Assembly: GCA_023248835.1 (NCBI GenBank)
Contig: JAHFDU010000135.1
Location: 1-9,896, forward strand
Direction of reading: 5' to 3'
Length of the DNA: 9,896 nucleotides
DNA from: Myxococcales bacterium
Lineage (GTDB): Bacteria; Myxococcota_A; Polyangia; Palsa-1104
In this document: piece after piece, positions 1 through 7,754 of the stretch
How the letters are laid out: each line of letters begins with the position of its first letter
How positions within the stretch are numbered: the first letter of the stretch is position 1
Made by a program: the position numbers and the translations under genes
The notes under the pieces: generated by a model
The model's input: the letters and a program-made list of their open reading frames with translations, nothing else
Database searches by the model: none
What the model was told of the DNA's origin: nothing

Positions 1-2585
1 GCCGAGAAACAAAAATGCACAGGTGGCATTGCATGGGGAATGGTCACCACAGTTTGCGCCAGTGTGACTTCGGTTTTCGCCGCGACTGGAACCATCCGAC
101 GCACCACCAGATAGGAGTTCGCGGCATCTTTGGGATAGAGCGAAACCAGATCGGCGCGTCCGTCACCGTCCCAATCGGCCACCATGTCGTCGAGTCCGAG
201 CGCGTATCCGGTGGCGGGATCGTAACCCTCTTGCTTGCCGTCCGAGTCCGCTGGCGCTTTGGCGAGCGCGAACCAGCCGCCGCCGGAAACCGTCGGTGGC
301 GCCGGCAACGCGTCAAAAGTAATGATTTGAAATGAATCATTCGGCCCTGCCTGTCGCAACAACAGACGAGCCAGATCGGTTTTGCCGTCGCCGTTGAAGT
401 CGCCCGCTCGCCAATTGAGGTGGGGCGCGCCCTTGTCCTCTACGTCGAGAACGCCTAGGCCAAGATGGTAGCAGGTGAAGTCAAACGGCGTATTGCCAAG
501 TTCGATGCGGTCGGAGGCATGCGAAAGCGCTACGCATGGAACGACATGCTTGGCCTGCTCCGGATCGTTCGGCACGCCGGCAGGGTGGGTGGCCAGAAAC
601 AGGAAATCGCTGCGGCCATCGCCATTGGCGTCGCCCTGAAAAATCTGATTGATGCCGGGCATGATCTGGGTCGACGCATCGAAGGTCGTATTGCTGTAGC
701 TACTGAACTGCGGTGCTCTCCACGGACTATACTGATCGGGCAGATAGGTAAATGTCCCGTCGCCCTTGCCGAGTGCGGTCTGCATATACGGAGCGATGGA
801 GTCACTCGATCCGGTCCACACGCCTGCGATCTGCACCAGGTCGGTCAAGCCATCGCCGTTGACGTCGGTGGCAAAAAATTGACCATCGCCGTCGCCGCCC
901 GAGCTCGCCAGCGCGGTGCCGTGGTTCCAATTGTTTGGTAGCGTGGTAACCATCGGCGTCTTGAAGGTTTTGGTGTTCACATCCCATTGCAGCACCCTCA
1001 CCACGAGCGTCGGAGTTGTATATTTGATGCTTGGGTTGCTCTTGCCAAGGATGTTGCATCCGTGGGGATCGATCTCGCAATCCCAGTGCTTGTGGACAAT
1101 GATGAGCTCTTCCTTGCGATCGCCATTGATGTCGCCCACCAGAAAGGTGTCGTACCCCGCGGTGTTGGGCTCGCCGGTATCGATATCGCCCTGCTCGGCG
1201 TAGCTCCCGGCGTCGCTGGCGAGAAAGGTCTTTACGTGTAGATTGCTCTTCGCACGAAACCACCATGGATAGTCATCGTTACCGTATTGACTATACACCA
1301 GGCCGTTGTCGTAGACCATCAGATGGTCTTTTAAGCCATCCCCGTTCACGTCAATGTTAACGTGCACCACCGATTTACGGAAAACACCACCAGGCCCATA
1401 GCCCACTGCTCCCTGTGCCCCAATTCGCTCGACAAAGTTTCCCAGTGCCAGCGTGCTTGCCGCAATCGAGTCTGCCACCGCTGGTACAGTCGAAGTCGCG
1501 GTTGTGATCGAACCGGCGGTCTGCCCGTCATAGGTCAAGATGACAGGGGGTAGACAAGTCGCCTTGCCGACGGTGGTACAGGTAACGCCGACATTGGTAA
1601 TCGCTCCCGTTCCTCCGGCGTTGATGTCATCAACGAGGGCGTCCCTGCCGAATTGTTGCACTTTTGTGAGCAGTGATTCGCCGGTGGTAACACTTGCGCC
1701 GTAGCTTAGCGCGTAGGTGCGTAGCCGGCTTCCACTTACTTGAACGTCAATGGTTTTTAGTACGGTTCTGCTGTTTGCGGTTGTGTTGTCGCCAAATGCG
1801 CGCCAGATGTTGTCGGTTCTGCTCTGCCAATAGAGCGTAATCAAGTATTTACTATTGTTGTAATTGACACTGGTGAGCAAAATCTCGTCGGCAGCAGGGG
1901 CCGCGTTGTAATAGCGCTTCACAGTATAGTTGTAAGTGACGCTGTTGCCCGAGCGGTCGGTGACTTTGCTGAGAAACCACTGGGCGGTCCTGCCTCCGCT
2001 CGTCATCCAGGTCTGCGCGTAGTCGTACTGTGTGCCGTTTTTCGTCCACACGCGCCAAGTATTGACTGCGGTGTCGAAAGCAATCCGCTTATAGGACTCC
2101 CGTCGGGAAAAATAATACTGATACGTTCCCACGCCCGCGGAATTGCTGCAGCTCGGACTTTGACCCTGAAGAAGAGCGCAGCTGATGAGCGCTTCGCCAT
2201 CAAGCACAAATTGGTCCCAGCCGTTAAACAAGGGTTCGCCCGCCCAGTAGACTCCCTCCTGTTTGACCGACGATATCCCTCCCAGCTTCCAGCCCACCCC
2301 CAACGGTCCGTTGCCAGTGCTGGAGTCGTAGCGAAGCGTTAGGTTGGGCTCGAGGCCGTGATAGGCTGGCACGTCGATCGGAATGCTGGTCACAAATGCA
2401 CCGTTTGAATTGGAACGTGGATTGGGTGAATTGCCGACCCCGTCGCTGCTCGCTGCGGCCTGACCGCTCCCCGACTGTACTGATTCGCCGCCCCCGTGCG
2501 CAGCCCGAGGCACCAGCCAAAGCGCTGAAATGATGAGTCCAATCAAGATCGGAATGCGTTGGTGATGTCGATTATATATTGACAC
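1..2585 (-). CDS. SpvB-domain/FG-GAP (VCBS) repeat secreted protein, probable RHS/TcB-like, 3' end outside window
   Basis: The minus-strand frame is open from GTG 2585 to the left edge: 861 codons without a stop. An AAGGAG box 7 nt upstream supports the start. A signal peptide is visible: basic N-region (NRHHQR), hydrophobic stretch about residues 11-25, cleavage near PRAAHG (26-31). Residues 62-101 carry the SpvB N-terminal signature (SIPIDVPAYHGLEPNLTLRY, then GNGPLGVGW at 91-99), close to SpvB and the TcaC/TcdB insecticidal-toxin B subunits. Six Ca-loop-like FG-GAP/VCBS motifs follow, starting near residues 412 (DVNGDGLKD), 485 (DINGDRKEE), 574 (DVNGDGLTD), 652 (DANGDGRSD), 729 (DFNGDGKTD) and 804 (DWDGDGRAD), as in a beta-propeller. 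In known families this order leads to RHS/YD repeats forming a cocoon around a C-terminal toxin. That part is not visible here, so the RHS and toxin calls are inference. The gene follows the 1409-aa lipoprotein gene by 51 nt and is probably cotranscribed with it. GC is low in the SpvB part and high further downstream. Confidence 0.9.
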   Translation of the reverse strand, partial: MSIYNRHHQRIPILIGLIISALWLVPRAAHGGGESVQSGSGQAAASSDGVGNSPNPRSNSNGAFVTSIPIDVPAYHGLEPNLTLRYDSSTGNGPLGVGWKLGGISSVKQEGVYWAGEPLFNGWDQFVLDGEALISCALLQGQSPSCSNSAGVGTYQYYFSRRESYKRIAFDTAVNTWRVWTKNGTQYDYAQTWMTSGGRTAQWFLSKVTDRSGNSVTYNYTVKRYYNAAPAADEILLTSVNYNNSKYLITLYWQSRTDNIWRAFGDNTTANSRTVLKTIDVQVSGSRLRTYALSYGASVTTGESLLTKVQQFGRDALVDDINAGGTGAITNVGVTCTTVGKATCLPPVILTYDGQTAGSITTATSTVPAVADSIAASTLALGNFVERIGAQGAVGYGPGGVFRKSVVHVNIDVNGDGLKDHLMVYDNGLVYSQYGNDDYPWWFRAKSNLHVKTFLASDAGSYAEQGDIDTGEPNTAGYDTFLVGDINGDRKEELIIVHKHWDCEIDPHGCNILGKSNPSIKYTTPTLVVRVLQWDVNTKTFKTPMVTTLPNNWNHGTALASSGGDGDGQFFATDVNGDGLTDLVQIAGVWTGSSDSIAPYMQTALGKGDGTFTYLPDQYSPWRAPQFSSYSNTTFDASTQIMPGINQIFQGDANGDGRSDFLFLATHPAGVPNDPEQAKHVVPCVALSHASDRIELGNTPFDFTCYHLGLGVLDVEDKGAPHLNWRAGDFNGDGKTDLARLLLRQAGPNDSFQIITFDALPAPPTVSGGGWFALAKAPADSDGKQEGYDPATGYALGLDDMVADWDGDGRADLVSLYPKDAANSYLVVRRMVPVAAKTEVTLAQTVVTIPHAMPPVHFCFS

Positions 2586-2592
2586 GGTTCTT

Positions 2593-2598
2593 CTCCTT
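2593..2598 (-). promoter_or_regulatory. Ribosome binding site of the SpvB gene
   Basis: On the minus strand AAGGAG lies 7 nt before the GTG at 2585. It decides the start of the large SpvB gene, which has no ATG at a suitable place before the signal peptide. Confidence 0.8.
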
Positions 2599-2614
2599 GG
2601 TGTCTTAAATGCTG

Positions 2615-2635
2615 TTAGGTTAGTTAGAGTTAGAG
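2615..2635. repeat. Short TTAG-unit repeat in the intergenic spacer
   Basis: Four consecutive units (TTAGG, TTAG, TTAGAG, TTAGAG on the plus strand) fill most of the spacer between the lipoprotein stop and the SpvB ribosome binding site. In the mRNA this reads as an unstructured run of CUAAC-like units. No hairpin or T-tract was found in the spacer, so nothing obvious ends transcription between the two genes. The role is unknown. Confidence 0.5.
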
Positions 2636-2636
2636 C

Positions 2637-5600
2637 CTATTTGATCACCAGTACGTCGACGTTGCCAAGCCATGGGATCTGGAACTGAAGATCGGTCCCG
2701 TTGACCACCACTCCGGCGAGCCCGAGCCCCTCGCCGATCTGGTTGCCGAGCACCAATGTGGCGCTCTTGTTGAACTGCTTGGCGTTGGCAACCGTCACTG
2801 TGACATTCGTGATCGGAATGTCAGTCCAGTTGAGGAGCACGACCGCATCACCGTTCGCTCCTGCTTGCAGCAAGAGTGGTTCGACGCCTCCGAGCTCAGT
2901 GACTTGGCCTTGGAGGGTAACCGTGACCGCACGCTTGACGCCGGCAAAAGTTGTCGGTATCGCGACGCTTGAGCGCAATCCAGCATCCCAGTTGGTGGGT
3001 AGCCGAGTCATCGAAGTGCGATCAGGGGAGGAGAGGTAGCTGAAACCGGGGAAGTAGGAGTAGAAATAGATCTTGCCGTTGCCGTACACTTTCGACAAGG
3101 TGGCCCCGGTGGTGGGTCCACCTATTCCATAGTTCTGCTCCATGTTGGTGCCGAGAGCTTGCGAGGGAAACAGCGCCGAATCCGGACCACAAACCGGAGA
3201 CGATATCGAGTTGTTGAGCTGGCGGCCATTGCGTCCACTCGAACCCGGACCGCCGGCAAGGGTGGCGGATCGGGCCGCAGTATCGCTTCGTGCCCCACCG
3301 CCAAAGATGTTCTCGATGGTGGCATCGTGCTGATTGTATTCATCGCTGACAATCGCACCTGGCGTCAGCGCCAGTACGCCCTGTCGGTCGTGCACCCACG
3401 CGGCCAGGATTTGGGTGACTGCGCTTGGAAGATTCGGGCCGACAACATAGACCACCTTGTACTGGTTAAGCTTGGCAGCCGTGATCTCCTTCTGATCGAG
3501 AAAATCGGCGCCGATCGCTTGGTGGGCCAGTGCGAGATAGAGTCCGCGCGCCTCCCAGGTGTAGTAATAAGTCGGCGGTCCGGCAGGCGGTGGCGGTATG
3601 CTCGGGTTCCACAAATAGCTGGTGGTCGGCAGCACGATCGCGACCGGGTTGCCGTTGGTTTGGCCGGCGATCGGCGGCTTGCCAGCGAAAAAGATATTGG
3701 GGCCGGCCGCCTCTGCTGCAGCGATGAGATCATTGGCGCGCGCGATCGGCAGGTACACCTTGGTGTTGTCTGACCAGCCGTTGTCATCGAGCATCAGCGG
3801 ATAGGGGCCGAAGGCGTAATATTCAAGCGTCTTGGCGCCGTGTCCAATCAGCGACAGCGTGGTGTAGGCAACCCCCCACGGATGATAACCCAGGTCCTGG
3901 CCATGGATGATGGCGCCGATGGTCCGCGCCGGGCGTGAGGGCGGAATCACCAACCCCGACGGTGGCGCCATCGACAGCGACGACTGCAAAAGCGCCGCTT
4001 GGTATTCGTAGCGGTCGACGTCCCGGTCGTTCTGCCCCCAACCGGCGATCTCGGCAAACCCATCGAGAACCGAATTGAGCCGCTTCCAGTCGGGCGTCAG
4101 TGAATCCACCTCCGAAGTAGGACTCAACTTGTAGCTGCCATCGAACCAGATATCGTAGTTGGACAGATCGGCATAGACCACGGGGTAGCCGCCGAGCTTG
4201 CGCTCCCAGGCCTCGCGTAGCCACTCGGCGCCGCGGGTGAGCGCATCCTGAAGAAAGTCCATCGTCCAGTAGTACCGGCGGGCGACCCGCAGATCGGTAG
4301 TGACCTGCTCATGGCCGGCCATTTGCACCGAGGACCAGTCGCTCGGATTGCTGCCGCCAAAGGCGGTGGCGTCGAGGCCACTGTACTGGGCGATGTGATT
4401 TTGAAATCTAGTGGTGGCCCGCGACCACTGCGAGGGAGCACGAGTAAACGAGGCCGGAAATTTCCAGCCGGGCTCGTCGATCAAGGCAAAATATTTTATG
4501 TCGATCGGGGTCGGGTCTCCCTGTGAACTTGAAAAATCGTTGGCTTTTGCGTTGGCCCACTGGTCGGCGCAATAGGTGTCGCTGCCGGGATAATTGCCGT
4601 TGTGATAAAGCTCGAAATCCATCATCGCGTAATCCAGGTTTTCACAGCCGGGATAGAGGCTCAGCACTGGGTAGGGCTCCGCCCAGGCCCGTCTGTGCGC
4701 GAACAAGCTGATAATATTGTTCGGATCATTGATGGTGGCTTGAATGGCGGCCGCATCCATCGGCTCGAAATGGCTGAAATTAGTGGTATTGCAGCCGAGA
4801 TTACGGCTGGTTTGGAGTTCGTTGGAAAGCTCGACCGCGCTGCCCTGAAAGCCAGAGGTGGGGCCACAGCCAATCGTAAATTGGGAAGGCATTCGCAACA
4901 GGCCGTCCGGCAGATAGGAACCTACCCTGACGGAGGTGGCCCGATAGTCGTTGGTCTTGGTTTGTAGACTTTTAAAACGAGTCACGTCGCCTGGAGCGCC
5001 CAGGCTACCAATTGCGTAACCCGGTACCACGATCGCGGCTTGGCCGCCCTTGTCGATGGTGGAGGTAATAGTCGCGTTCGGATTTCCGGTGCAGGCCGCA
5101 TTGGAGAAGAATTTCATGGTGTAGGTCGGGCTGATGACCTTCCATGCCAACCCGCCATTGACGGCAACCGTCACGGCGACGTCATCGATTCGATTCTGTA
5201 GCAGCGGCAGGCCCCCGATATACTTCTTCACACTGTCGAGCGAGAGACAGTTGTTCGATTTGACCTGGCCGGTGGCATCGGTGGAGAGCGCGTTAGACGT
5301 GGCTGGCGTAACCCCAGCGACATCGACACCGGAGAGGCTGACGTTGATCGCATTGGTCTGGTTCGCTGGCAATGGCACCTGGACGCCAGCGCCAGGGTTC
5401 AGGGGATAGCTCACCGCCAGCTGCAGGTACAGCCCTTTTTGCTGATTGACCACGCCGTTATTCGCTAGGCACGATTTTACTTCGGTCAAGAGCACCACCC
5501 GGCCGCTGCTGGAAGCCACCGCCATGCGGGTGCCCGCCTGGGCAATCGCCTGCAAGGCCACCGGGCTGGTGTAGCTTGCAGCGGTTGGCACGCCGCTCGA

Positions 5601-6866
5601 GCCCAGCGTCCACGAGTCGGGCTGCACGCCCACCATGCCGGAAGTTCCAGAAAACACATCTTGAACGACGGTATCGTCGGCGAGCCACAAAACGTTGCGT
5701 GCCGGATCGGGCGCCTGTGCGCTCGAGTGCAGTTGGGCTCCGCTTACCACCGGCACAATCTCTTTGCTGCTCACCGGCAAACCGCTACCGTCAAGTGGCA
5801 GCACGCCAACCGTATAATCGGCTGGCAACCCATCGCTGCCCTGACGCGGTCGCCGATAAAGCGCTTTCGGGGTGTATTGAAACGTATACTTGTAAAGCGG
5901 GCTCGAACAGATGCAACTACCCATCGCCTTGCAAGCAAACGGCGTTTGACCGTCTTCGGTGATTTCGTAAGTCCCCGTCCCCGGAACAGTGCCCCCTGCT
6001 TTGGTCCCCATATTTCCGTTACCGTCTAGATTCAGCACTTCGAGCCGCGGAGTGCTGGTGGCGTAGGCCCCGAGGTAGAGTTTGGTGGCAGAGGCCGCCA
6101 CTTCGCTCTTTTCGTTGCTGCTATTCTTAAAATTTAGATCATGGGTAGCGGGGAAGGTGGGCAGTTTTGTGATCGGGTTCAGGGTAGAGGCCCAGACGCC
6201 TCCCCCGCCCGCAATGTAGAGCATGGCGGCGGTGGGGTGGTGGGCGAGGTAGAAGGGCATAGCGGAAAGACCGTCGTTGCCGGTTACAGTCGAGACCAAG
6301 GCCGGCGACCCGCCAATGACATCGCCATTGACATCGAGGCCGTAAGTAACCAGCTTGGCGACCGAGGTCACGTCGGCCAGACTGACATCCTTCGTTAGCA
6401 GAAAGAGTTTCTGGTCGAGCTCGTCGAGTAGCATCGCCTGACCGATGGTGTGGCCGCCGCCCGCCAAAGTCTGCCCGTCTCCGATCAGTTTGGTGTTGGT
6501 CACGGTGCCATTACCATCTAGGCTGAGCACCGCCAGGTTGAGCCGCGCGGTGTCGTAATTGCTTGCACGCAAGAGGTAGACCCGCGTCGCGCTTGCATTG
6601 ACCGCCATTTCGGCGACTGCATCAATCCCTAGCGCCGTTCGAGCCAACACGATTGGTGTTGGGCCGTTGAGCGCCGAGCTGCTCGAATCGACCACCCAGG
6701 CATCCCCTGGGTCGGGGGCTCCACAGCCGACGGCCAAACAAAGGCTGACTAACACAGGACAAAAGGGGACATTGCGCCTACGAATCGGAGATCGTCCAAA
6801 GGTATTTGAACTAGATCGATTGCTATCATTTATGGATGCGTATAGTTGATTACATAAAACTCTCAT
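2637..6866 (-). CDS. Large multidomain lipoprotein with propeller-like region and glycosidase-like (GH-A/GH42-like) module
   Basis: This is a 1409-aa protein. The N-terminus has a basic stretch (RRR 29-31), a hydrophobic segment and a lipobox LAVGC with Cys48, so it is probably a lipid-anchored envelope or surface protein. The N-region before the hydrophobic segment is unusually long. Residues about 60-450 repeat a strand-plus-turn motif (LSLDGNG near 117, YGLDVNG near 178, LNLDGNG near 281, LPLDGSG near 359), suggesting a YncE/lactonase-like beta-propeller. Residues about 470-640 look like beta-sandwich. Residues about 650-1060 look like a TIM barrel: YFALIDEPGW with Asp797-Glu798, and GHGAKTLEYYAFGPYP with Glu1015, are candidate acid/base and nucleophile positions by analogy with clan GH-A. 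Residues about 1070-1190 (PVAIVLPTTSYLWN, then YKVVYVVGPNLPS) resemble the GATase-like beta-galactosidase trimerisation domain. A beta-rich C-terminal domain closes the protein. The ATG has an AGAGGA box 8 nt upstream. Export is well supported; the enzyme class is inference and the substrate unknown. Confidence 0.85.
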   Translation of the reverse strand: MRVLCNQLYASINDSNRSSSNTFGRSPIRRRNVPFCPVLVSLCLAVGCGAPDPGDAWVVDSSSSALNGPTPIVLARTALGIDAVAEMAVNASATRVYLLRASNYDTARLNLAVLSLDGNGTVTNTKLIGDGQTLAGGGHTIGQAMLLDELDQKLFLLTKDVSLADVTSVAKLVTYGLDVNGDVIGGSPALVSTVTGNDGLSAMPFYLAHHPTAAMLYIAGGGGVWASTLNPITKLPTFPATHDLNFKNSSNEKSEVAASATKLYLGAYATSTPRLEVLNLDGNGNMGTKAGGTVPGTGTYEITEDGQTPFACKAMGSCICSSPLYKYTFQYTPKALYRRPRQGSDGLPADYTVGVLPLDGSGLPVSSKEIVPVVSGAQLHSSAQAPDPARNVLWLADDTVVQDVFSGTSGMVGVQPDSWTLGSSGVPTAASYTSPVALQAIAQAGTRMAVASSSGRVVLLTEVKSCLANNGVVNQQKGLYLQLAVSYPLNPGAGVQVPLPANQTNAINVSLSGVDVAGVTPATSNALSTDATGQVKSNNCLSLDSVKKYIGGLPLLQNRIDDVAVTVAVNGGLAWKVISPTYTMKFFSNAACTGNPNATITSTIDKGGQAAIVVPGYAIGSLGAPGDVTRFKSLQTKTNDYRATSVRVGSYLPDGLLRMPSQFTIGCGPTSGFQGSAVELSNELQTSRNLGCNTTNFSHFEPMDAAAIQATINDPNNIISLFAHRRAWAEPYPVLSLYPGCENLDYAMMDFELYHNGNYPGSDTYCADQWANAKANDFSSSQGDPTPIDIKYFALIDEPGWKFPASFTRAPSQWSRATTRFQNHIAQYSGLDATAFGGSNPSDWSSVQMAGHEQVTTDLRVARRYYWTMDFLQDALTRGAEWLREAWERKLGGYPVVYADLSNYDIWFDGSYKLSPTSEVDSLTPDWKRLNSVLDGFAEIAGWGQNDRDVDRYEYQAALLQSSLSMAPPSGLVIPPSRPARTIGAIIHGQDLGYHPWGVAYTTLSLIGHGAKTLEYYAFGPYPLMLDDNGWSDNTKVYLPIARANDLIAAAEAAGPNIFFAGKPPIAGQTNGNPVAIVLPTTSYLWNPSIPPPPAGPPTYYYTWEARGLYLALAHQAIGADFLDQKEITAAKLNQYKVVYVVGPNLPSAVTQILAAWVHDRQGVLALTPGAIVSDEYNQHDATIENIFGGGARSDTAARSATLAGGPGSSGRNGRQLNNSISSPVCGPDSALFPSQALGTNMEQNYGIGGPTTGATLSKVYGNGKIYFYSYFPGFSYLSSPDRTSMTRLPTNWDAGLRSSVAIPTTFAGVKRAVTVTLQGQVTELGGVEPLLLQAGANGDAVVLLNWTDIPITNVTVTVANAKQFNKSATLVLGNQIGEGLGLAGVVVNGTDLQFQIPWLGNVDVLVIK

Positions 6867-6969
6867 TATTCACTTCCTCTTTGAAGAACTGCTGTTGCCT
6901 TCCAACCTAATAGACCCAGACACCGGCCGCTGTTGCACAGAATTCGAGCGTCCGAAAAATTATAGTAAG
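6867..6969. promoter_or_regulatory. Divergent intergenic promoter region with overlapping -10-like boxes
   Basis: This 103-nt gap separates the divergent lipoprotein and TPR genes and must hold both start regions unless one is read from further away. On the minus strand a perfect TATAAT lies at 6964-6959, which would start the lipoprotein mRNA near 6952 with a leader of about 85 nt. On the plus strand TATAGT lies at 6961-6966, overlapping it, and would place a start near 6973, at the ATGATG of the TPR gene. No good -35 box is visible at 17-18 nt for either, so both are tentative. Confidence 0.45.
6875..6880 (-). promoter_or_regulatory. Ribosome binding site of the 1409-aa lipoprotein gene
   Basis: AGAGGA on the minus strand lies 8 nt before ATG 6866. 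It supports this start over the internal GTG at 6755, which would give a signal peptide without a basic N-region. Confidence 0.7.
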
Positions 6970-7752
6970 ATGATGGTTGTGCCGCGCTGCGCGAGCTGGT
7001 TGGTTTGGTTACTGCTGCTGCCGACCGCGGTGGCACGAGCCGATCCGCCGTCGTCATCGCCACCGTCACTACCGAACGTCGATCCAGAAGCGGAAGCGCG
7101 GGCGCTCTATGAGGTCGGCGATCGCCATTTTGAGCTCGGCGAATACGATCAGGCGATTGAGTATTTCCGGCGCGCTTACGAGCGCTCGGCGCGACCGGGA
7201 CTGATGTTCAATATGGCGCAGGCCTATCGGCTCACGCACGATTGCGCGCATGCGTTACCGCTGTATCGCGACTATTTGCGGCTCGAACCAGAGGCTTCGA
7301 ATCGCGCCAAGATTGAAGAGTACATCGCGGCGATGGCGCAATGTCCAGCCCCCCCACCGCCACCGTCGCCCTCGCCTGCGGCGACGTCCATTCAACCTGG
7401 CTATTCTGGCCATTCCGAGCGAGCCAAGCGCATCGCGGGTTTTGGGATGCTGCTCGGCGGATTGGGGCTGAGCGCGCCGGCGATTTTTTTCAGCGTGCAA
7501 GCGCAGCGCTCTTCGAGTGAGATCTCGCGCCTGTTTCATTCCGGCGGTCCGTGGGATGCGCATGCCGAGAGCGTCGACCAACAGGGGCGCAACGCGGTGA
7601 TCGGCGAGGCGGTTTTGTATAGTCTGGCAAGTGCCGCAGTGCTCGGCGGTACCCTGCTCTGTATTTTGGGTCGTCCACAAGCTCGGTCGCAGAGGTTGAC
7701 ATTCTCGCCGCGTACAGACGGTGGACTGCTCACTTTTAGAGGGGAATTCTAG
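6970..7752 (+). CDS. TPR-repeat envelope protein with signal peptide and two C-terminal membrane segments
   Basis: This is a 260-aa protein. The start is placed at the ATGATG of 6970/6973 because it gives a compact signal peptide: hydrophobic core residues 10-21, cleavage after ARA at 22-24. There is no clear Shine-Dalgarno. An upstream in-frame TTG at 6895 would add 25 residues and bury the signal peptide. After a short Ser/Pro linker two TPR-like units are seen: about 43-73 (ALYEVGDRHFELGEYDQAIE) and about 77-109 (LMFNMAQAYR to DYLRLEPE). A Pro-rich linker (126-136) follows, then two hydrophobic segments (about 155-175 and 211-233), probably spanning the inner membrane, and a short tail. 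This TPR, Pro linker, two-TM layout recurs in many uncharacterised Myxococcota proteins and suggests a protein-interaction or scaffolding role; the partner is unknown. The gene is divergent from the lipoprotein operon and convergent with the LamG gene. Confidence 0.85.
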   Translation: MMVVPRCASWLVWLLLLPTAVARADPPSSSPPSLPNVDPEAEARALYEVGDRHFELGEYDQAIEYFRRAYERSARPGLMFNMAQAYRLTHDCAHALPLYRDYLRLEPEASNRAKIEEYIAAMAQCPAPPPPPSPSPAATSIQPGYSGHSERAKRIAGFGMLLGGLGLSAPAIFFSVQAQRSSSEISRLFHSGGPWDAHAESVDQQGRNAVIGEAVLYSLASAAVLGGTLLCILGRPQARSQRLTFSPRTDGGLLTFRGEF

Positions 7753-7754
7753 CT

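Noticed and set aside
465..941. Plus-strand open frame of 158 codons
   Set aside because: It lies opposite the SpvB/VCBS gene. Its translation shows no family motif, while the minus-strand frame carries clear DxNGDG loops.
3159..3773. Plus-strand open frame of 204 codons
   Set aside because: It is antisense to the 1409-aa lipoprotein gene, with a basic low-complexity translation and no recognisable domain.
3823..4441. Minus-strand frames of 133 and 105 codons in other phases of the lipoprotein gene
   Set aside because: They are out-of-phase shadows. The main frame is uninterrupted through this region, so they do not indicate a frameshift.
6895..6969. Upstream TTG start for the TPR gene
   Set aside because: It would add 25 residues ahead of a complete signal peptide and has no ribosome binding site.
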